Shown one piece after another: positions 56,695 through 64,000 of a stretch of DNA of 64,000 nt. The position numbers were made by a program, and so were the translations under genes. Each line of letters begins with the position of its first letter. Position 1 is the stretch's first letter. The notes under the pieces were generated by a model. That model saw only the letters and a program-made list of their open reading frames with translations. It made no database searches and had not been told where the DNA came from. Origin of the DNA: Meghimatium bilineatum (Eukaryota > Mollusca > Gastropoda > Stylommatophora > Philomycidae); contig CM067316.1 in NCBI GenBank assembly GCA_034231615.1, positions 28,086,421 through 28,150,420 of the forward strand, written 5' to 3'.

Positions 56695-57120
56695 ATCAAT
56701 GTTTGACACATGATGTTCCTCAACTTCTTGAATGCTGCTTTTGCCTGTGCTGTCCGATTTTTTTTATCTCAGTGACGCATCTTCCATCTCAAGTAATTAT
56801 TGTGCCTAAATATTTAAATGTCCCGTTGACCTTCATGTTACATTTAGAAGGGCTAGATGTTTTAGATGTAACCATTGCTTCTGTTGTTTTTTTTGGTGGT
56901 CATCTGAGACCTATGTATGCGCTTTCTGATACTATAGTTGTAATAAATTATTGTAGTTCTTTTTCACTCTTTGCTACCAGAACCGTGTCCTCAGCATATC
57001 TCAGGTTATTCCCATTATACCCACCAACTGCTATTACTGGCATATTTTCTATAGATCATTTCACTGTATAAGTTAAACACATCAGGTGATAACACACACC
57101 CTTGTCAGACTCCTTGGAAG
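56695..57120 (-). pseudogene. RTE-type LINE RT fragment
   Basis: Minus strand reads QGCVLSPDVFNLYSEMI (about 57110-57060), NNLRYAEDTVLVAKSEKELQ with YAED in place of YADD (about 57010-56940), then NMKVNGTFKYLGTIIT and a segment with LRNIMCQT. RTE-like order, broken by stops. Confidence 0.7.
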
Positions 57121-57179
57121 AAATTACCATATTTAGTTGTTGATTTTGATTGTTGCTGATTGTTGGCAATATATGTTCT

Positions 57180-57690
57180 ATATTGTTCTAAGGTCTCTCC
57201 AGAGAACTCTTCTACTCCTGACACCGCAAACAAGGATCACAGCTCATAGATAGATAGACCAATACTTAAACACCCATCAATCTGCAGGCTACAAAATGAC
57301 AATTGCTAAACATTATTTTTATACCAACTCTGTGTTACAAATGTCAAATATGACCCTTGACAAAGACACTATGGAAAAAGATCAGAGTTTGCGAAATGAG
57401 GTGTCTGAGGAAAATTATAAATGTCACGACAAGAGACCGCCGGCGAAATAAAGTATCAGGAAAGAAGTAAATACTGTTTCAGGTCAAGACTACAATCGAG
57501 AGGCAGCAAACCAGATGGTTTGGTCACGTCATGAGAATGGAACCTGCGAAACCAGTCCTTCGTGCATAAATCAGCAGAAGAACGGGCTACAAGACACGAG
57601 GAAGACCAAGAACTTGATGGTCAGAGACAATCAAAGAAACATTAAATAGACACGAATTTGATGATGATGTTCCTCCATAGCAAGCGAAGA
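57180..57690 (+). pseudogene. RTE-type LINE C-terminal fragments
   Basis: First a short tail (57180-57245) like 48946-49000, then from about 57310 a better copy: EMRCLRKIINVTTRDRRRNK, TRWFGHVMRMEPAKPVLRA, GYKTRGRPRT and WSETIKETLNRHEFDDDVPP. The end of an RTE-like protein with a few stops; the minus-strand copy at 29930-30320 is a relative. Confidence 0.7.
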
Positions 57691-57759
57691 TGAGTATGGC
57701 ATGAAAAACAAATGAATGCGATGAAAAAATAATATTATAATAACAATAAACTGGAAATT

Positions 57760-58400
57760 GTCTAATTTGTCTTGAGAGCCTGCAGATGTCCGATGAGTCC
57801 GATTCGTGCACGGAAAGTTCTATTGCAGTGCATGCATGCGTGCTGAAGATTGGGGATAGGAGAACCTTCGGATCTGTCCTTCCGCTTCTTGCGCTTATGG
57901 ATTGCCCGCAGTGTTCTTTCCTTTTCATATTTCGTGATACCAGCAGTGATCTGAGTGTGCCACGCTGAGAGGTCAAGTACTGTAGTCTCCCAAGTGCTGG
58001 AATCGATGCTGCAGTGCTTGAGATAGTTTTTTAGGCGATCCTTGAAGCGCTTTTTTTTGCCCTCCGCTTGAATATTTACCTTCGCACAGCTCCACATAGA
58101 ATAATCTCTTTGGAAGGCGCTTGTCTGGCGTACGGACGATGTGGCCAGTCTAGCGGAATTGAGATCTAGATAGCATGGCATTGGATGCTTTGCATACGGG
58201 ACTTCTGAAAGATTTCCGTGTCTGGTGCTCGATCCTGTCAACGTACTTTCTCCCATGAGGTTTCGTAGGCACCGAGGGTTAAAAGAATTAAGCTGTCGAG
58301 TGTGTCTCGCATAGACAGTCCAGCAAGACGCAGCATAAAGCAGTGTTGGTAGAATCACTGCGCGGTACACGTCCAAAAACGTAACACACAGTAACACGAA
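57760..58400 (-). pseudogene. LINE C-terminal region (H3), 211-codon frame
   Basis: The frame 57762-58397 is uninterrupted and keeps most of a LINE C-terminus: YRAVILPTLLYAASCWTVYA, RQLNSFNPRCLRNLMG, KKKRFKDRLKNYLKHC, IDSSTWETTVLDLSAWHTQI, EKERTLRAIHKRKKRKDR and the C2H2-like HACMHCNRTFRARIGLIGHL. This is the best preserved of the three H copies. The middle (about 58200) is scrambled relative to the RWAGH region expected there. The RT core is absent; the first methionine is not an authentic start. Confidence 0.8.
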
Positions 58401-58409
58401 TTTACCAGG

Positions 58410-59045
58410 GCGAATGCAACTTGAATGGCCAGAGACAAAACAACTCCGAGGGAATTCGAAGTTTTTTAAGCTATTCCAATATATTCAGTTATATAAACAA
58501 TTTTATCTATTGTGTCCCATCACATGAAATACGGATACTCTAAGGTGATATAATATCACTTAACATTGCGTTAACTTGTAAGAGATATATTTAATAAAGA
58601 AATATCTCAACCCATTCAAGACGAACTTAAGGCTTTAGACAAAAAGTATATCAATAGCTGTTATCTAGCCAGGCTTTCACATTCCCCTTGTTTACTTTTT
58701 AAGTCATTAAGGAAGAACATTAACGTAGACTGTGAGCTATTACTTAGGTTTTCGAACCGTCCTAGAGCTTTCAGATGGTCTTGAACTAACAAGATGGGAA
58801 ACAAGTCCACACAAATGTCTTTTCCTGTACAGTCACCGTGAATTATATTCAACAAAGCTGTGATCTTGATTAGGTAAAAAAGGTAGTGGTACCCGGTCAT
58901 ATCCAATAGTGTTAGATAAATTTACTCGAACATTTGAATATGGCCCATATTAGAGATCTAATTTCCTGAAACGAATATCAGGGAATTATGAATCGTGTCA
59001 AAGATAATCATATTCGATGACACTCATGAACTTTCCATTACAACA
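58410..59045. other. Unassigned sequence
   Basis: The minus-strand frame 58661-58906 (81 codons) is open but I recognise no domain and it has no support as a gene. Confidence 0.35.
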
Positions 59046-59049
59046 AAAA

Positions 59050-59412
59050 TGAAAAATAAAATATGTAGTCTGTGAATACGTAAAAATAACATATATAGTC
59101 TGTGAATACGTAAAAATATATTATGTAGTCTTTGAATACGTAAAAATAAAATATGTAGTCTGTGAATACGTAAAAATAAAATATGTAGTCTGTGAATACG
59201 TAAAAATAAAATATGTAGTCTGTGAATACGTAAAAATAAAATATGTAGTCTGTGAATACGTAAAAATAAAATATGTAGTCTGTGAATACGTAAAAATAAA
59301 ATATGTAGTCTGTGAATACGTAAAAATAAAATATGTAGTCTGTGAATACGTAAAAATAAAATATGTAGTCTGTGAATACGTAAAAATAAAATATGTAGTC
59401 TGTGAATACGTA
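59050..59412. repeat. 30-bp minisatellite, 12 near-identical copies
   Basis: The unit is tgaatacgtaaaaataaaat plus atgtagtctg. Ten copies or so are identical. Because 30 is a multiple of three, one minus-strand frame (59038-59481) stays open and would encode the decapeptide FTDYIFYFYV in tandem. I see no sign that it is a real gene. Confidence 0.95.
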
Positions 59413-59523
59413 CAAACTTTTATCGATAAATAGGATATACAAATACATTACGAACAGAAGAAGAATAGCACTAAAAACCACATCAGTATATGTTCACATC
59501 TCTATGTATCTCCATCTCACCTT

Positions 59524-59970
59524 CACAGTATCGATACACAGTAACTATTGTATCTCACAGTATCGATACACAGTAACTATTGTATCTCACAGTATCGATA
59601 CACAGTAACTATTGTACCTCACAGAGTCGATACACAGTAACTATTGTACCTCACAGTGTCGACACACACAGTAATCATTGTACCCCACAGTGTCGACACA
59701 CACAGTAATCATTGTACCCCACAGTCTTTTACACGCAGCAACTAATGTACTTCACAGTGTCGACGCACAGTACACACAGTAACTATTGCACCTCACAATC
59801 TCGACACACACAGTAACTATTGTACGTCACAGTGTCGACATCACACATCACGCAGTAATTTAATATAGATGATAACAACAGCACACAGTAATTTAAGATA
59901 GATGACAGAAACGTCACACAGTATTATATGATAGATGACAGAAACATCACACAGTAATTTAAGATAGATG
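59524..59970. repeat. 32-bp minisatellite, grading into a second unit
   Basis: Units cacagtatcgatacacagta plus actattgtatct start at 59524, 59556 and 59588 (period 32) and decay rightwards. From about 59845 a different unit (cacacagtaatttaagatag) takes over. Confidence 0.8.
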
Positions 59971-60530
59971 CTAAAGGCATCCACATAAGCGTGTTTGTGT
60001 GCTCTCTTCGTTCTTCTCTAACTGTAACTAGATTCAACTGACGTCAGTCACAGACAGGACAATGGGGAACCGAATAAAAGATAGCGGTTTCCGTTGATCT
60101 AGTTTTGCCTCCAGCAATTTCTGGAACCAACCACCATCACCGCCGCTTCGTCTCTATTTCAATTGACCGCGGCCATCACTTGTGCGAGAGATAGAGGTCA
60201 GGATACAGAGATGGCTCGGGCAATAATTTACAGTACTAGGCATAAATGAATATTCTAACAGCTGTATGGATGGAGTGGATGAACTTAGTGCCGTCAAACA
60301 TGTACGAATGTTTCATTGATGGATGCTAATGTCAACAATTCCTTAAAAAACATTACGGTCCAATTTTTTAAAGTGCGCTAAGTCAAAAGAAAAGACACAA
60401 AATATTAGAATAGCATTTTAAAATATAACATGACAAGCGTATCAGTTACAATCAACACTACATCTCATGTCGTTAGCGCTAGTATGTGTGAAATGACAGA
60501 GTACTAATCAACAATCATTATTTTCAAAAC
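59971..60530. other. Unassigned sequence
   Basis: A GC-richer patch lies at 60050-60230. No gene or element recognised. Confidence 0.4.
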
Positions 60531-60532
60531 TA

Positions 60533-60805
60533 ATGAGAATGACAACAACGTTCAACATTTTCTGTATATTGTGTGTGCACTTCATTATTTGTGCTACACT
60601 TACGGCACCGCTGTCGTATGGAAATGATGAGCTTGCGAATGAAAAATTCGGACACTGCCTGCCACTGAATGCTGAGGTACCAGAAGCAGTTCATGTATGG
60701 TTGCAGAAGATGGCTGATGTTGTTTATCTCATCGCCCAAGATCGTTGCAAAGATGTTACATCTAATCCATATCAGGATTATTTACAAACAAAATCACTCT
60801 ATTGA
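60533..60805 (+). CDS. Unassigned 90-aa ORF; signal peptide-like start
   Basis: I do not recognise this frame with confidence. Residues 1-30 look like a secretory signal peptide: basic-polar start (MRMTTTFN), a hydrophobic core (IFCILCVHFIICATL) and a small-residue end (TAPLSYG). The remaining 60 residues are mixed, with EVPEAVHVWLQKMADVVYLI. That segment loosely resembles the C-terminal end of mariner-type transposases (an EAVHxWL stretch then a DY-containing end), in which case the signal peptide is accidental. No splice sites, promoter or second copy in the window support a gene. Confidence 0.25.
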   Translation: MRMTTTFNIFCILCVHFIICATLTAPLSYGNDELANEKFGHCLPLNAEVPEAVHVWLQKMADVVYLIAQDRCKDVTSNPYQDYLQTKSLY

Positions 60806-61265
60806 AACCCGATTGTTACAGGGAAACATTTCCTGCACAAGATAGTTGTGGTCTTGCATGATCATTTTGAATGTCCACATTGTGCCCACTAACTTGCAGT
60901 GCTGGGATAGTAAAACTATGTATTATCCTAGAGCAGTGTTCAAGAAAAACAAAGGGCTATACACGGAGCAGGATTTATTCTTGATCCAGATACTGCCACG
61001 ACCATAAACAAAATATAATTCATATCAGGAAGGATAATAGTCGTGCAACTTTTAGGGAAAATATACAAAAAAAACCATTACTCTCATATAAAGAGGCGCA
61101 AACGTTGTATACACCACAGAGGAATACTTCGATTTGCTGTAAGATGTCGGAAGACAGGTTCCAAAGCAACGCAATATATGTGTAATGACAATCAATTAAA
61201 AGTAATACTGCTAGCAAAACTGTGAAAGTTGGACTCCTGTAGAAAACATGTAATGAAGTTTTTAT
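60806..61265. other. Unassigned sequence
   Basis: No gene or element recognised. Confidence 0.4.
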
Positions 61266-61269
61266 GCCC

Positions 61270-62265
61270 GCGCATACCTTAGAGTGAGTTCTTACATAGA
61301 TCACCCACTACACAGCGAGCTCACACGTGTGAAGGGAAGCAGAATCACGAGAGGCAAATCGTGGATGGGTCGGGCCGAGATACCGTTAAGCATATTTGTG
61401 CCCCAGAAGACATAACTCCTGGCGAGGAATGGATATCTATGTCTACCATCTTTCAAGAGGCATAGACCGTCATTAGACTCAATAGAGAGTGCAGGGAACT
61501 CAGCCCCGTGAGCGTGGATGCTGAGGTCAAGACACTATTCTGCGAGAATACGGATGACACAGATGTTGTGATTTACACGGACGGGTCGGTCATCCGTCAC
61601 CACCGATGCGCATGGGCCTTTACTGCCAGATCAAAAGGAAGAACAGTACATGAAGCCAGTGGTGCCTTTACCGCAACAACAAGCAGCCTAACAATGGATG
61701 TATTCGCAGTAACGCAGGTTATTAACTGGCTGGAATCGCAAGCATATTCCCATGCGTGCATACTAAGTGACTCTCTGAATATGATTCAGAAAGTCAAAAC
61801 AGGTGACGTACGTAGGAAATGGGCGGAGTTATTTGAGTGAGCAAAAATGCGGGCATCACTACGAAGACACGCTTATTTTTGTCCCCGGACACGCGGTCCT
61901 GGAGGGAAACGAACGAGCCGACCAATTAGCTAGCCTCGCCACCACAACAGATGCACAACACAATAGCCTATGGACCGAGCAGATATACTCATTGCTCTTC
62001 GTGAATCCTCACGATCAGAGGATTTTGAGATGAATGAGTATGAGTCAATATTGAGAATGCGCGAATTTGGAGTGAAGATGGGCGTCGCCCGTAGAGAACC
62101 CTCGGACAAAAATTTGAAAAAGAGCAGTGAACCCACAGAGAACCGGAACCTTCAGCCGTTATACCATGAGAGATTTACTGAAGCGGAGATCTGAGCACAT
62201 ATGGACGTGTCCGGTGTGAGAAGAGGATAATCAACATACCTACCTAATACCTAATGCAGTTTTAC
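61270..62265 (+). pseudogene. LINE RNase H and C-terminal region (K3)
   Basis: Begins in the RT-RNase H linker (THTCEGKQNHERQIVDGSGR, about 61325), then the frame 61508-61840 with the RNase H start VVIYTDGSVIRHHRCAWAF (first Asp present), SSLTMDVFAVTQVINWL, where aspartate replaces the usual glutamate, and HACILSDSLNMIQKV. After a frameshift, LIFVPGHAVLEGNERADQLA (frame 61803-62033) keeps the histidine and last aspartate. The tail has EYESILRMREFGVKMGVAR. Best copy of this LINE family in the window, but still split and 5'-truncated. Confidence 0.85.
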
Positions 62266-62269
62266 TGAA

Positions 62270-63060
62270 CGGCGACTAACACACTATCATTGTCAGGTGC
62301 TCTGTCGTTGTTCAGAAAACCTCCATTACCTGTTTCCCACGTGAGTATTATTTGTAATGGTGGGAGTCCTCAACGGTCGTGAAGGTCAGAGACTGACACT
62401 GGGAAAACCAGCTAGGCCCATTTCCAGATAACAACAGAGATTGCAACATATAATGTGCAGCACATATTAGAGATGTGATCAGAACACAGGCTTTAGTCAC
62501 CAACAGCTTCTTTGAGCTTAATAAAGAATCAACTACACACATGATATACATAGGACATTCCGTCTCAATCTGCTGAGACAGATTCCATACTGACACGACA
62601 TGCAGGAAGACGTATTTTAGAAATGCCAAGGTAATTCCAAATAGCACAGTAAGTATAGACCACCATTCTTGAATCACATAATTTGGGGAAAAAACACCTA
62701 ACAAGAAACAAAGAAAGGCAATGAAAACAAAAACTACTGACACAAGAACATTACACAATACAGAAACACACAGAAAAATAAACATTCGAAAAAGTCAGAT
62801 CAGTATTATAGTAAAGATCAATCTCTTCATATATCAAAGTGCTAATACGTTTATACAAATGTGGAAAGTGGATACTCAATGCAGATACGGAAAGAATGGT
62901 TCAAGCGTTTGATAACAAGTGCTACTGACATCAGTTAAGAAATAGTTATATAGAACACAACACAAATATATTCGTCTGAAAACAAATAAACAAACTTGAT
63001 ATAAAAGATCAAAAACCACTTTTGGCAGTAGTGAAACGGCATAACATTTTTTTATTTGGA
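62270..63060. other. Unassigned sequence
   Basis: A block at about 62797-62825 recurs near 28561-28592. Minus-strand frame 62348-62785 is hydrophobic but has no recognisable domain. Confidence 0.4.
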
Positions 63061-63064
63061 TATG

Positions 63065-63565
63065 TAAGGAAACAATTACTCCAATTATAATTTGTTCAGG
63101 CGGTATCCCATTTATTACAACACAAATTGCTTCCAATGTCAACAAAAAAACATCTTATCCAAAGTATCTTCATTCCAACCCTGTGCTACCAATGTCAAAC
63201 ATGGTTCGTAACAACAAAACATAAGAGGCAATTGGTTACAACAGAGATGAGATGTCTGAGAAAAGCCACAGGAGTGACCAGAAGACACAGAATTAGAAAC
63301 AATGTCATAAGAGAAAGAGTGGGTGTCATATCAATTCTACAATACATACAAAACTAACAGATACAATGGTTTGGTCATCTGGAAAGAATGTCGTATGATT
63401 CATTAATTTATAAAGCATATACGAAGAGAGAAGAAGCAGAAAGAAGAGCCAAGGGTAGACCTAGAGTACGCTGGATTGACAACATCAAAGAGACATTACA
63501 CGAACACCAAATAACATTATCTGAAGCTGCCAGAAAAGCGAGAACAGGAACATTGTATCTCCCTC
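63065..63565 (+). pseudogene. RTE-like LINE C-terminus (family F)
   Basis: Two frames: 63127-63357 with SIFIPTLCYQCQTWFVTTKH and EMRCLRKATGVTRRHRIRNN, and 63388-63609 with GRPRVRWIDNIKETLHEHQI and TLYLPPC. Between them IQWFGHLERM is read across a stop. It is the last quarter of an RTE-like protein and leads directly into the R repeat, identifying that repeat as its 3' UTR. Confidence 0.8.
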
Positions 63566-63569
63566 CCTG

Positions 63570-63720
63570 CCGAAGAAGGATGTGCCGGGCGGGCCATTGG
63601 CGCAAATAAAACGGCGACACAACGCATTTCCACTTTCTGGACTACATCCTGCTGGAAATATAGCAGGACCATGATCCAGCTAGATACAGTTGGAGTTTGA
63701 GAATGAACGCAGAAGAAGAA
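63570..63720 (+). mobile_element. LINE family F 3' end (R repeat, copy 3)
   Basis: Full R repeat: gaaggatgtgccgggc, aaaacggcgacacaacgcat, ctacatcctgctggaaat, the imperfect palindrome tagcaggaccatgatccagcta, gagtttgagaatgaacgcag and a gaagaagaag tail. It is contiguous with the family F C-terminus. Confidence 0.8.
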
Positions 63721-63794
63721 GAAGTATCTCCCTCGACACCAGTAAAGGGTAAAAGAGGAAGGAAAGAAGAAGAAGATGGAAACATGACTCACTT

Positions 63795-64000
63795 TCTATT
63801 ATTTTGCAAGGAACAGTCGAAGGTGGAAGTAGGAGAGACGAATAAAGAAAATCCTAGAAAACCACATCAAGGAATGGGTATTATTGGGCACATCTGGGCA
63901 TTATTTTTCTTCTCCGAATGGCTGAAACTAGAGGTGTTTGGCGGGTTTTAACGCCGATGTCTTTAATGTGACAACCTCATGCCCCTGACGTGTTATGGGT
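63795..64000 (+). pseudogene. LINE C-terminal fragment, cut by window end
   Basis: Frames shift, but GTVEGGSRRDE, KTTSRNGYYWAHLG and LLRMAETRGVWRVL occur in the order of a LINE C-terminus (basic region, NIKEWTG-like segment, then RxxWRxL). Truncated by the window edge. The frame 63697-63951 overlaps it in another phase and is not a gene. Confidence 0.45.

Noticed and set aside
56353-57071. Plus-strand frames of 82 and 129 codons
   Set aside because: Both are antisense to RT fragments on the minus strand, where the catalytic motifs are readable.
57587-57976. 129-codon minus-strand frame ending VLGLPRVL
   Set aside because: It is antisense to the plus-strand LINE tail at 57310-57690 and overlaps the H3 frame in another phase.
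62348-62785. 145-codon hydrophobic minus-strand frame
   Set aside because: Looks like a membrane protein by composition, but shows no domain, start context or conservation clue; AT-rich antisense frames often look hydrophobic.
1-64000. A previously undescribed multi-gene system
   Set aside because: I looked for clusters of intact, co-oriented genes and found none. Nearly every domain-bearing frame is a broken piece of a known class of transposable element, so any novelty lies in insertion structure and repeats rather than a gene system.

Overview
This window looks like intergenic or intronic DNA of a large, repeat-rich, AT-rich animal genome, most likely a lophotrochozoan such as a mollusc. 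That guess is inference: it rests on the mix of RTE-type LINEs, RNase H-bearing LINEs, tRNA-derived SINEs, a GIY-YIG Penelope-like element, Tc1 and hAT transposons and many minisatellites, not on a host gene. I found no convincing host protein-coding gene, no rRNA or functional tRNA gene, no CRISPR array and no bacterial-type operon. Almost every recognisable coding stretch is a broken piece of a transposable element.

Layout. 1-1250: unassigned sequence, then a 63-bp minisatellite. 1440-8450: back-to-back LINE fragments (an RNase H-bearing LINE on the minus strand, then RTE-type pieces D1, E1 and D2 on the plus strand) with a small TA-flanked MITE. 9540-10030: SINE copies in inverted orientation beside a 166-bp hAT-type MITE with a perfect 8-bp target duplication. 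10470-13320: minisatellites, one interrupted by a LINE tail. 15100-18850: LINE pieces, a SINE and microsatellites. 19250-24600: minisatellites, a second SINE family and a Tc1-like transposase fragment. 26140-30320: LINE fragments on both strands. 30486-30908: a very homogeneous 31-bp array. 31076-32545: a second copy of the same Tc1 family, interrupted by LINE sequence. 34195-35670: a decayed hAT transposase of the ZBED5-like type.

35917-38302 (copy A) and 43661-47621 (copy B) are two closely similar copies of one LINE family with AP endonuclease, reverse transcriptase and RNase H domains. Both appear to have target-site duplications. A is 5'-truncated. B reaches its apparent 5' end and sits inside a 29-bp satellite that also has an 87-bp three-unit period. 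48880-57700: more LINE tails, and a three-level nest at 52850-54600 in which a LINE is interrupted by a short LINE 3' end (162 bp without its own insert), which is itself interrupted by a Penelope-like element. 57760-64000: LINE tails, minisatellites and one unassigned signal-peptide-like ORF.

No genes here act together as a pathway. What the window records is a history of insertions, several of which can be ordered from target duplications and nesting. Coordinates of decayed elements are approximate (tens of bases) except where a duplication fixes the edge. Family assignments come from reading motifs in translation, without database searches.
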